From positions 7,378,001 through 7,442,000 of the forward strand of contig NC_071329.1 in NCBI RefSeq assembly GCF_010183535.1: DNA of 64,000 bases. The letters are read 5' to 3'. The DNA is from Caenorhabditis remanei. Taxonomy: Eukaryota; Nematoda; Chromadorea; Rhabditida; Rhabditidae. Under the pieces are notes generated by a model, which did not search any database, was not told the DNA's origin, and saw only the letters and a program-made list of their open reading frames with translations. The translations under genes and the position numbers were made by a program. This document shows positions 1 through 10,500 of this stretch, piece after piece (positions within the stretch are counted from its first letter, which is position 1; the number at the start of each line of letters is the position of its first letter).

Positions 1-1291
1 AGATGGGTCGATTTGGAGTGGCTAAAAAGTTGACTGACGAGATTTTTGATTTATTCGGACCACATCCCGAATGCATTCTTCTTCGAATTCACTGTCTAAC
101 TATGTTGAAAGATTCTCGATCTCTATTGGAGTTAGGGCATCAATTGGTTACTGATGATCCTTATGTTCCTCTTCCCTGGTATTGCGTCGCTCTCTATTAC
201 TACACTATAGGATCTAATGCAAAGGCTAGAAATTTCATTAGTAAGTTTATTTCTTGTGCAAAAGCTTGTGCAAAGAAAACGAGTTTTATTTCAAGGTAAA
301 TGCACAATGATGGATTCTACGTTCGCTGAAGGATGGGTAGCTTTCGGACACATTCTTCACTTCGAAGTGGAACATGAACAATCAATGAGTTGCTATTATC
401 GTGCCTCTAAACTGGTTGATCGAAGCTCGGAACCATTCTTGTACACTTCCCTTCAATACTGTACTCATAGTCAGAAACTGAGCAAGAAGTTTATGTTGGA
501 AGCTGTGGCTCGAGCTCCAAATGATCCATTGATTAGACATGAAGAAGCATGTGTCGCATATTCAGCGAAACAATTCGATGAAGCTGATGGCTTGTTCAGA
601 TCCGTTCTACATATGGTTACTGAAACAGAAGAGGATACTCCATTGGAAGACGTTCTCAAAAAGTAAGAAATTCGTTTTTAAGTTCAAACGCATCATAAAC
701 CATTTCAGACCAATCGACGATTTCTGGCGTCCAATGCTTAACAATATTGGACACATATCACGACACAAAGGTCGTCTACGAGAAGCTATTCTTTTCTATC
801 AAAAAGCTATCAAAATGGAGCCGAAGTACATCGACGCGATTGCTTCAATGGCTCTTTGCTATGCAGTTCTTGGCGAGACTGATAGAGCGACTGAATTCTT
901 CAACAGAGCTCTTGCTATCGATCCATTCAATGAGACGATTCGACAGTGTCTCGCGAATATGATTATTTCTTGCAAAAGCAAGTTTAATATCGATAAACAT
1001 ACGGTAATGTTGTGAGCAAAGTGTCCTATGATGATTATTCTTCAATTTCAGATGCCACCTGCTTTTAATCCTGATCAATTTGAAGGTCAAAGTATTGTCC
1101 CGCGTTGTGCAATTCGGAAAGTTCGAAATGATGGCTTCGTGGTACCATCGATCGTTTCCTCTTCTCAACCATTCATGTCAATGTTGAGAGCACGTTTAAC
1201 AAGAAGTCAGGCTGAACGAGCAGAACGAGGAGAAGGAGGAACGCGGCCAAACCGCTTTGAGGTCGAGATGAATGAAGGCGATGATTTGTGA
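1..1291 (+). CDS. emb-27: APC/C subunit CDC16/APC6 (EMB-27), 3' part
   Basis: This is the C-terminal part of the TPR scaffold subunit APC6/CDC16 of the anaphase-promoting complex, a nuclear and cytoplasmic ubiquitin ligase needed for the metaphase-anaphase transition. The 5' part lies outside the window. Exons are about 3-240, 296-662, 709-1003 and 1052-1291, all in phase. The product shows successive TPR helices with typical spacing ([59 protein letters not shown]). A basic, low-complexity tail ends in GDDL and TGA. A poly(A) signal AATAAA lies near 1366. It is convergent with pch-2, as I recall for C. elegans F10B5.6/F10B5.5, which supports the assignment beyond a generic TPR protein. The frame at the left edge is set by the TPR register; the ATG at 4 is probably internal. 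Confidence 0.9.
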
Positions 1292-1451
1292 AATGTACTA
1301 TTCTTTTCTTATCTATCTATTTATTTTTCCTCCACTAATTTAATGAATGTGTTTGTCTTACTTTGAATAAATTGAATGCAATTTCATTTAGATAAGACAC
1401 TGAAAATTGTGAAAAATAATCATAACACAGGTAAAATTTCAAAAAAAAAAA

Positions 1452-2876
1452 TCAGTTAGTATGGCGACTCAAGCGCTCATGAACGGCGTCACGGAACAGA
1501 TCCATGCAATGAATCACGGAGAGGTCCTGTCCCAAACTGTTGGCATAAACAAGAGTTGGAAGCATCGAGATAGCTCGAGCTGACAGGCCTCGTGCTTCTT
1601 GAGCAATGTGGAAGAGGGTTTCGGTAGAGGAATTCCGGCAATCCTCGGTCTGAAAGTATAACTTTTGAATATGATTTTACAGAAAACCTGACTTACATTA
1701 ACGATATCTTGTGGCATTGGAACTTCGTCGTCGACAATGACTTTTCCAATTTTTGCCAATTCCTGAATACATGCTTTCAGAATCGCATATCTGGCGAAAT
1801 CGGATGGCTCTCCGACATTTCTGACAATATCCGCACGATCGACAAGCGCCCGGTCTAGTGAATTTTCAAGGTTCGATGTACACATAATCAGTACATTCGA
1901 ATTCCTCCGAATTCTATCGATTTGTGTTAGCAATGCGTTGACAGCACGAATCGCATCGGAAGGTTCCGAGCGGGATGAGGATGATTCACGGCACATTCCG
2001 AGGGATTCAACTTCATCGATCAACACGAACACCATACATTTATCATCCTCCGCCAATTCGTCGATTTGATCGAACATCTTCTGAATCAACTTTCCACTTT
2101 CGGAAAACCATTTCGAAAAGAGACTATGACTGTTAATTTCCATCATTACTGACTTTGGATAACGGTCATTCATGCTAATCGACAAATGTTGAGCGAGACC
2201 TTTACAGAGGGAAGTCTTTCCAGTTCCAGGCGGTCCGGTAAGAAGAATCAGCCGATTGACATTGATGATTGTTGTATTGACATGTTTCTCAGATAGGCTA
2301 ACGAGTGCACTTACATACGACATCATTTCATTCTTCAGATTTGAGTCGTAGATCAAGTTTTCCCAAATCGAATCGAATTCTACACATGGAAGTTGCCACA
2401 GTTGGGAACCGACGATACTATCCTCATTGTCATCTTCTCCGATATTTTGAGAGAGTGGACCGTCTTTGTGTAGTTTGTAGACGTGGATGTTTGATGGGTT
2501 GATGGAAAACTCGTCGAGAAGATTGCTGAGTTTATCTCCGTCTTTCAGATGGCAAGTTCCAATGACAAGCTTCTCGAATAGTTCGGTAACTGGAAAAAAA
2601 ACATGATAGTTAGATTTTTGATGAGAAAATTGTGACAAAGCCACAAACCTGAAGCTGGTGATTCTTCTGACTTCACCACGATGGGTTTCCAGTTTCTCGC
2701 ATTCGTTGCATGTGATTTGATAAACTCTTCAAACTCGGGAAGCCTCGTTTGAACTGTAGACTTTGGGCTGAAACAGTTGACTTTGAAATTTTATTTTCAA
2801 TTTAAACAACTTACAATTTCTGATTGAGCCTTATCTCCACTTTAAAGTTTTGTGATGGATTCTTTGTATCGTGCAT
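1452..2876 (-). CDS. pch-2: AAA+ ATPase PCH-2/TRIP13, meiotic checkpoint
   Basis: PCH-2 is the TRIP13 family AAA+ remodeller that acts on HORMA-domain proteins such as Mad2 and meiotic HORMADs, in the spindle and synapsis checkpoints. Exons on the minus strand are 2815-2876, 2649-2767, 1697-2589 and 1452-1649, giving 423 aa, a normal family length. Walker A (GPPGTGKTS) and Walker B (FVLIDEVES) lie in the long third exon, followed by the AAA small domain with the family GLSARAIS stretch. The ORF running through 1650-1696 is intron read-through; GTAAGT...CAG sites restore the TRIP13-type C-terminus (ending SRHTN). The start at 2876 follows a likely trans-splice acceptor (CTTTCAG) about 9 nt upstream. 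It lies 289 bp downstream of tmem-138 on the same strand, so it is probably the second gene of an operon. Confidence 0.93.
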
Positions 2877-3165
2877 TTTGGAGCCTGAAAGCTGGTTTTT
2901 AAGATGAGTAGGGAAATTTAATAGGATTCAGAAGATTTCAATGAAAATTTACAGAAATTTCATGAGAAAGCTGAAAAAAAATTAAATATTCATTTGAAAC
3001 CAATTACTTCCCGCTCAAAGTGGCGCGCCTTGTTTAGTTTTTGCGTAGTTTCGGAGTATCGTTGTCTCTTTTCAAGAGTTCTGAAAATCGGTCAGACAAA
3101 TCAGAGAAGATTGAATTTTTATTTGATTAAATAGAGAAACCATCAAGAAAATAAAATGAATGGAG
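2877..3165 (-). promoter_or_regulatory. tmem-138/pch-2 intercistronic region, E2F-like boxes
   Basis: This 289-bp gap separates two same-strand genes. On the minus strand it holds an AATAAA near 3117-3122 for tmem-138 and a CTTTCAG trans-splice acceptor just before the pch-2 ATG, which is the normal layout of a Caenorhabditis operon. It also holds TTCCCGCT (3008-3015) and GGCGCGCC (3022-3029), which resemble E2F/DP sites. These could form an internal promoter for a cell-cycle or germline gene. Function is inferred. Confidence 0.45.
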
Positions 3166-3792
3166 TCAACTAGCTGCTGCTGCTCTCGCTTCCAATTTCG
3201 CCGCTTTCTCATTCATATGTTTGATGAAAAGTTCTCGAAGCCATGCAGAATCAGAATTGTATTTCGGATCAGATATCTGGAGAGCCGTTCGTTTGTAATA
3301 TGAATAGAATATGCAGGCGATCACTTTGTGGAAAATATAGAATATTTCAAGAGGGGTTTGCATGAAAATGTTGATAGTTTGGTCTTCCCAAGTGGAGCTC
3401 TGAAAATTAACAAAATAAGAAGAAGAGAAAGAAAAAGGTAACTTACCAAACTTGCATAATGCCATCCAATCGAAACAAAAACGTAGAATATTGAAATGAT
3501 GATAGTTGGCAGAAATTGAATTATCACGATATGAATCAACCCGAGTTGAAAGACAAAAGTGGCAGTGAATGATACAAAAAGTACCAATGCTGACATAATT
3601 AGAAGTGTATCTTGTAGTCTAAAACAAGATATTGAAAGATTCAGAGTAAGAAAAGGAGGAAACTTACATATAAATCATCAAAAGAGTCATATTATTCCCA
3701 TAGCAGAGAACTGACAGTGCATTGAAAAAGATGTCAATTGACAGCATAAGAAACTGAGTGGACAGGACATAGGGATACTTGGATGACGCCAT
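3166..3792 (-). CDS. tmem-138: Ciliary transition-zone membrane protein TMEM138
   Basis: TMEM138 family protein, a four-pass membrane protein of the ciliary transition zone (MKS/Joubert module in animals). Exons on the minus strand are 3668-3792, 3447-3618 and 3166-3399, giving 176 aa, close to the human protein (about 162 aa). It matches the family along its length: an N-terminal YPYVLSTQFLMLSID, four hydrophobic helices, a central FVFQLGLIHI, and a C-terminal YYKRTALQISDPKY with SAWLREL. The tail ends in a short alanine-rich stretch. The start at 3792 lies just downstream of a TTTCAG acceptor. The gene is divergent from tub-1, which also acts in cilia, and lies upstream of pch-2 in a likely operon. 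Confidence 0.9.
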
Positions 3793-4611
3793 TTCTGAAA
3801 GGAATCTGAAAAATGAAAAGTGTAAAGAGATCTGGAAGAAAAGAAGTAAGGACATTCAGTTGGAATATCGATATTTCAAACGAAAAAATCTTCAGGACGA
3901 ATATGAATTTGGAGACTGAATTAGAGGATTGATTTTCAAAGTTAATTTAGATTTATCCATGGGTCCGGATGTCTTACAGTCTGGTGAACATGTCATTTTA
4001 TTGCAGGTTTTGGTAGTATCAAGATTCCAGATTTCTCTTTAACTCTTCGCTTTCCCTCTCTTCCATTCTCTCCTCCCCATTCGCATCTAACCTAATTGTT
4101 ATCTTTTGATCTTTTTTGTCTAACTTTCAGCCATCTCTCCTCCCCTTTTTCTCACTCCCACTCGTCCACTCACACGCCAATAAGCCACAAAATACGTGGA
4201 GAAAAAAGCAAAGAGAAATATCAGAAGGGTGTATTTGGTCGTCTTGGAGACGCAGTATCTTTCCTCACTTACTTCTCCGAAAACGAGAGAAGAAAGAGAC
4301 ATAAACATTGAATATATCGAACGGAGAGCCCCCTGCTCTCCACCACTTCTTCTCTTTCTCCCCGAAATAATCACCATGGCAACGTGGTGAGGACGAATGA
4401 GCGCATGCGCCTCCGTCTGCTCGGGCCCTCTTTTTACACTTGTTGGCTCCGTTTTCTTCTCTTTTCGTCTCCTTCTTCTTATTTTTCTTATCTCCCTCTT
4501 ATCCGGTTTAACTCCCGGAAATCCGATTGTTCACCTCAAAACAATTGTTGAATTTTTGGACTTTTTTATTTTCTTTTTTAATTTGTTTTCGCTATCGATT
4601 CCAGGGTAAAA
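3793..4611. promoter_or_regulatory. Divergent promoter region of tmem-138 and tub-1
   Basis: This 819-bp gap lies between the two divergent start codons. It is rich in pyrimidine tracts (CTCTCC, TTTTCT) typical of worm promoters and outrons. It contains the X-box at 4370-4383, and I see no open reading frame with coding character. The 3' end (4495-4611) looks like the tub-1 outron or 5' UTR and has a CGATTCCAG acceptor-like site 8 nt before the ATG. Confidence 0.6.
4370..4383 (+). promoter_or_regulatory. X-box (DAF-19/RFX site), 13 of 14 matches
   Basis: The sequence ATCACCATGGCAAC fits the nematode X-box consensus GTHNYYATRRNAAC at 13 of 14 positions, with A for the first G. It lies about 229 bp upstream of the tub-1 start, inside the usual range for X-boxes, and about 578 bp upstream of the tmem-138 start. 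RFX factor DAF-19 drives cilium genes through this site in C. elegans. Both flanking genes are ciliary. Confidence 0.7.
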
Positions 4612-7201
4612 ATGACGGATACGAACTCTCAATGGATCGAGCAGAATTTGCAACGTCAACGGAAGATGTTGGAGGACAAACAGAAACAGAAACGACATCA
4701 AAGTGCTGGAAGTGTGAGAACCACATCGACAGCGATGAGTTTGAATAGGTTCGTTACGGGGGTAGATCTTTTCGAAAACCCGTGGGAGGGAAGGAATCTC
4801 GGAGAAAACAAGATAATTGTTCTCTCAAAATTATGGGGTTGTAACTGATAGTTTGAGACTACGGTAGCCATGATCAACAACTGAGTGAATCAGTCTTTCC
4901 GAGAGAAGAGCCAGAAGTTTGAAAGCTCAAGTATTCCACTGGGAGGCTTCCAGTCATAGTCTAGCCATTCTGTCACAAGGTGATGATAATTGACACACCA
5001 TATATAAGTTGAGCTCTGAAGCTAGATATATCAGTATTTTCGGAGGTGAACCACTGACCAGAAACCTATTCATCTCTATTTTTCTGCTGAAACTATTCGC
5101 CCTTGAGACCTGTGACTCGTCAGCGGAATGTCTGATCTGATTGTTTTCGATGATATGTATGTTTTACACACTATTATTTTTTAAGTTAAAAAGTTCTTGA
5201 TATGAGCCAGGTGTTTTGTCTTTCTGTCTTGGTTTTCTCTGTCTGTCAGTATGTTTGTCCGTGCGTCCAGATGGCGTAGTGGTAATGTTTATCGACCAAA
5301 CCTGCATCGAGCTTCGGAGCATTTCTCTACCACCTCTTCGTCTTTTTGGCTTCTACTTCCATTCCCACACCCCCAGATGATGTTTCTCCTCTCCTTTCTC
5401 CCAATTTCAATCCACTTTCTCTCTCCAATTCGAAACCTGCCAATCAACGAAAACCAGCTTAACATTCCAAACCAAACGCCGCCCACTTTTCCGATTCTCT
5501 GCCTCCTCTTGTTAGATATATCAATTCGTTTCGGGAGTAGAGCTCTCCGGCAACATGAGCCGAAAACTGGAAGAGGACCTTCTAAGATTCGCGAATGTGT
5601 AAGTTGGTTTGTCTGCATGTCTGTTCGTAGGCATGTTTTCAGAATGTAAAAGGGCAGTTCTAACTAGTATCAGTTCTAAAACGGGCAATTCTTGATCACT
5701 TAACGGAGACACAATCTCTAGATTCCATGTCATCCACCACTGAATAAACTCTCCAATCAATTTCAGCATGAAGGACTATCCATCATTTGACAATGCGAAT
5801 GCATTCACTAGTCCTTCAACCGACGGTGTTTCCAACATGAATGCTCCATTGATTCCAACTCAAGCCCCAGTCGCTCCGCCACGTGTTCAATCGATGACAA
5901 CAACACGTCATAACTCGATACCTCAGGAGACGCTCATGTGAGTTGATTAGTGGAGGAAGATGATGATTATAAGTATTGAGAGTGAAGTAATTCAGAGTGA
6001 GCATTAGAAGAGACAAACAGAATTCGTATTCAAATTATAGGTTAGAAGGGAACTAAGTGAACATTTCTTGTATTCCAGAAACATCAACGATTTCTCTGAC
6101 AATGACATCTCAACGAAACTATCAAAGAACAACTTGAATCCATGTGTGGTCTCTGACGATGAAGACGATCGAAGAAGCTACGCAGACAGTCCATGGCACA
6201 ATGAAGTGGTAGCGGATAAGATTCCGAGTGAACTTCTTCCAAACTATGCCTATATCAAGAGTAATTTGGCAAAGTGAGTGATTTCTCTGTCTGTCCGAGT
6301 TAATTAAAATCATTCCAGATTCGTGGAGGATCCAGCTCAAGAGCACTGCCTCTACAAGTGCTCAATTAGTCGTCAAAAGAGCGGAGTTGATAAGGGAATG
6401 TTCCCAACCTACTATCTTCATTTGGAAGAAGTCGACAAGGATCGTAAACAAAAAATTTTTCTGTTGGCAGCCAGAAAGAGAAAGAAGAGCACGACAGCCA
6501 ACTATCTTTTGAGCACGGATCCTACTAACTTGTCCCGTGAAGGCGATGGATATGTTGCGAAGGTTCGATCGAATGCTCTCGGAACTCAATTCACAATCTA
6601 CGATTCGGGACAGAATCCAAAGAAAACTAGTAATCAATTGTCGATTCGTCAAGAGCTTGCTGCAGTTATTTATGTAAGAACCATCTGGAAAATAAAACAA
6701 GATCTGTAACTAGAATCTCATGTTATTTTTTCAGGAAACAAATGTGCTCGGCTTCAAGGGACCTCGTAAGATGACCATTGTCATGCCTGGAATCGAGCCA
6801 CCCACCGAAAATAAACCAGCAACTCGTTGCACGGTCCGTCCGATTCAGGACAAGCATACACTTCTCGAGAGATATCGATTCAATGAGCTGGATTCTCTCA
6901 AGGTTTTGAGCAACAAGAGTCCACAGTGGAATGATGGTGAGGGATTAGATAAATGAAAACTACAGAAACTTTGTCTTTTCCAGAAACCCAATCGTACGTG
7001 CTCAATTTTCATGGTCGTGTCACTCAGGCGTCTGTCAAAAACTTCCAAATCATTCATCAAAGCTCTCCAGAATACATCGTGATGCAATTCGGAAGAATCT
7101 CTGACGACGACTTCACAATGGACTTCAGATATCCACTTTCAGCAGTTCAAGCATTCGGAATTGCGATGACTAGCTTCCACGGAAAACTTGCATGTGAATG
7201 A
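4612..7201 (+). CDS. tub-1: Tubby protein TUB-1
   Basis: Tubby-family protein that binds phosphoinositides and intraflagellar-transport cargo. In worms it acts in ciliated sensory neurons and affects fat storage, lifespan and chemosensation. Exons are 4612-4748, 5767-5937, 6079-6273, 6319-6673, 6735-6936 and 6984-7201, giving 425 aa. The N-terminal third is low-complexity with a basic coiled stretch ([15 protein letters not shown]) and an acidic patch (SDDEDD). The tubby domain begins near residue 170 ([15 protein letters not shown]) and runs to the family C-terminus SFHGKLACE. Two more possible first exons in intron 1 share the same splice phase. An ATTAAATAAG signal near 7330 and an AATAAA near 7809 are candidate poly(A) signals. 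Confidence 0.95.
5128..5156 (+). other. Candidate alternative first exon of tub-1 (A)
   Basis: An ATG opens a 9-codon stretch (MSDLIVFDD) ending in phase 2 before a GTATGT donor. Joined to the common exon at 5767 it reads on in frame as DDIMKDY. The right phase, a good donor and a nearby upstream acidic start support it, but it is short and could be chance. Confidence 0.35.
5555..5598 (+). other. Candidate alternative first exon of tub-1 (B)
   Basis: An ATG opens a 14-codon stretch ([14 protein letters not shown]) ending in phase 2 before a strong GTAAGT donor. It joins the exon at 5767 in frame as NVMKDY. The region upstream (5250-5540) is pyrimidine-rich like a promoter. tub-1 is known to have more than one isoform in C. 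elegans. Confidence 0.45.
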
Positions 7202-7470
7202 TTTTCTTGCACTTTGAAGGTCCACTTTTTCCTCCAAAAAGAAATTCCCTCTTTCTTAAAATTTCAGCTTATATAGATCGAATAATCACCAATAAGAAAC
7301 CTTCTTTTTCCCATTATTCCAAATTCAAAATTAAATAAGTTTCAGATTCCTGAAAGTTTATGTCAATATATGTCAATTTATCCTTGGTTATTTATTGTGT
7401 CTACATTTATTCGTGACGTTTTGGCACTATATTTATGATCTCCTCCCTGTATGATTTTTGTCTGGAAGTG

Positions 7471-7512
7471 TTATGATTGGTGGCCGGGAGAAACCTCGGC
7501 CACCGGTCATAA
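7471..7512. other. Strong hairpin in the likely tub-1 3' UTR
   Basis: The two arms, around GGTGGCCG and CGGCCACC, form a stem of 16 pairs (TTATGATTGGTGGCCG with the downstream arm, including two G-T wobbles) around a 10-nt loop. It lies about 270 bp after the tub-1 stop and before the AATAAA near 7809. It is too short for a microRNA precursor and is not a histone-type stem-loop. Confidence 0.5.
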
Positions 7513-10500
7513 AACATTGTTCTAGCAAACATACAGTATACTTTCAACTATCCCTAAGTTTCAATTTCTTCTCTTCTTCCTTTTCAACTTTTTCAACTTT
7601 ATTTGAACTCTAATTGAAATCTCCCATCAATTTTCACCTGAATTCCATCACCCCATCAAGTTTTAAATCATAAATTCACACTGTGATGTTTTCCGTCCTT
7701 TTTCCCAAATTCCCTTTCTCTCTCCTTACTTTTTTGTCATTTTCCTTGTTCTCCCCCGTTCATCAACAACATCATCATCAATTGTCATAATTCACCCACC
7801 TATTGAACAAATAAATATCTTGCACACAGAAATGCAATAATGGACAACTTTTGCATCGTTTCGGCGGCAAAAGAAAGGGAAATCTTAAAGACGGTGCCGC
7901 TTGTGTTGGAAATGAGTCAGATAACAATTATATGGGCGGGGGACCAAGTAGAAGGGGAACAGTGACTTATCATCTTTTCCGAAAGGTTTCGTGACTTTTA
8001 AAGAATAAGGAAGAAGCTGAACTGGGAAATGAGATATGAGGCACAGAGAATAAAAAATTGATTTGAGAAGATTCGGATTATTTGAACTGTAGTTTGGAGA
8101 ATTGAAACAGAAAAATAAGGCCCCTTAATCTACAAATCAAAAGTCTATCAGTGATTCATGGAAATTTGAAGAAAAAAGACTCGAAATTGCATCGTGTCTT
8201 CTAAACTTTATCTCTCTGGAGGATAATTGGTGATACAAAAAAGCAATAGTAATCGTCTGACCATTCACGATAATCAAATAATTGTTAAGATAAAACCAAA
8301 ATTCTTCATCTCATCTCCAAATAAATCGAGAGCTCGCATATTGAGTTTTTGAGAAACACATATCTAACAAGGGTAGTCTTTGGAGACGCGGCTTTTCAAC
8401 TATCTATAAATTTAGTTATAGGTACTTTCGACTATCGGGAGTTCATTTCTGCAGTCAAAACCTGCTTAAAGTTTCTGTGAGCCGAGTTATGAGCTCTCAA
8501 ATTTTTCATATGGACAACATGAAATTTCAAATCGAAAAAAAGTATATGCAAGATTTTCTCGTTTTGCAACGTACGAGCACAGGTGGCGGTTTGGTTTTTT
8601 TTTAACTTCGGATGCAATATTATATACTCAATCTTTAGAATCATCCTGACGAAATTCCCCAAAATAGTCCCCCGATCCCTCGGACAATGGTCAATTCCTG
8701 AAAACAGTTCAATTCGATTCGAGACCAGCTTCTTTCCATGTATATTTTCAAGTACTTTTTTTCTCAATTAGTACGTTTTGAGTGACGGTCAAAACATTCG
8801 GAACAGGTTACCCTTACAAGATGCTATCGAAAAAGGGTAAGAGCTTTGACTGAAACTGGACGAGAAAAAAAACAGAAAATAAGAGAAACTGTAAAATAAA
8901 ATTATTTTGAAGTTTAATGTTTAGTATTACTACATTAACACGCTTCTTCTTCTTCATTTCTTGTTTTCTCTCTTTTGACCCAATATAGAGATAGACAGAG
9001 AAGAAAATAACAACATGTAGTACACGAACTAATGGTTTCTTGTTTTTTCTTTCGTATAGTTTCTTTCAGTTTTATTGGTCTAGCGTGGTTTTTTCTGCTG
9101 GTCACTTGTATTGTAATATTGGTTATTTTAACTACGAAAGAAACAAATGTGTACCTGGAAAATTTGAGAAATTCAGAAACCATCTGAACAGTTGGAAAAT
9201 TCAGGATAATGTTTGAATTATTCATTTTTTATTGTATACCTTCGAATAAAAGATCCTTTTGCCAATTGATCATTAATTTTGAAATCAAGTTTCAGAGAAG
9301 TCTTCGATTCGGATTTGAGTAAAACTAATCGTTCACGCGTCTCAGCAAAACGCGTTCCCGTGCATACCAGGAACTCGAATTCAAATTAAAAAAGAGAGTA
9401 GAATGTTAGTTGATAAATGAGTAGCCTGGAATCAGTACTCCCTGAAATAAGTTGGCGCTTCAATTTTCGGATTTTGGACGTCTGGATGAATCAGTTTTAT
9501 AAAATTCACAGGAACCTTCTCATCTTCTTGCCACCACTGAAACAAATTAAGATACCGTAACTACTGAATTTTTAAGGCACCTGTAATAGAACCGCAATTG
9601 TATTAATTTACCACTAGTATTTCCCTTTACATTTCCGTGATTTTTATTAAAATTTGGCACTTTCAACAGCAAACAGAACATTTAGAATAGTTTTTAGTGA
9701 CGTTTTAAGAGTCTCACCAAATCTTCTCTGGAAGGTAGTTCGAAAATATATCGGCATGCCGTTATAATACAGTTTTTACGGTATTGTCCTTTTCTCTCCC
9801 ACACGAATAAACCCAACCTCCTACCGTAAACACAATGTTTCATATTTGAAAGTTGTATGCTTATGCTCTTTCCACGTTCCAATAATTCTCTTCTTTTTCT
9901 TCTTTTCTTGCTCTTTCACCTCTCATAGTGACCATTGTTAATGTCACAACCAGAAAGAGAGTGAAGCTATTGTGTGTGTAAAGTTACTGTAGAAAAGAAG
10001 AAGTAGACAACACAAACAGAGAAAATGAGTCAAAGAAAAAAGAGAAAAGAATAAGAAAAAAGAGAAAGGAATATATGAAAAAAGGAAGAAGAAGAAGAAG
10101 AAGTAGAATAAGAAGGAAGAAGAAAAAAGAGAAAAGGAGCGGTCAGTGACAAGAAAAAAGGGGGCTAAGGAGAAGAGAGCAACTGGATGATGATGGGCAA
10201 ACATGGACACGAAATTGAATTTCGCGGAAACCTTGAAATGAGCTTCGGCACGGGGAGAAAAGGAAAAAACGAGAAGGAGCTCAATTTGTCGTGTGTTTGT
10301 ATGTTGCCTCCTGGCTCCAGAAGGACTGAAAAGTAAGAGAGAGAGAGAGAGAAAAGGTTTATCCATTTGGGTCAAATCTTGAAAAGAGAGAGAGAGGGTA
10401 CCTTAAGTGGGAATAGGATTTACCTTTTTCCGGGGAGAGCCATCTCCCAGAAAAAAAATGAGATGGGAAGAGGGCAAGGACGGAGGACGAAGAGGCGGGG

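Noticed and set aside
5268..5330. tRNA-like GGCGTAGTGGTAATG in tub-1 intron 1
   Set aside because: Only an A-box-like word; no convincing B-box or cloverleaf.
8372..8815. Possible inverted-repeat element (AAGGGTA near 8375, TACCCTT near 8811)
   Set aside because: Ends match at only about 13 of 18 positions and no target duplication was found.
9944..10375. 143-aa minus-strand ORF rich in Phe, Leu and Ser
   Set aside because: It is the shadow of a GAAGAA/GAGAGA polypurine tract; low complexity, no splice partners, no family.
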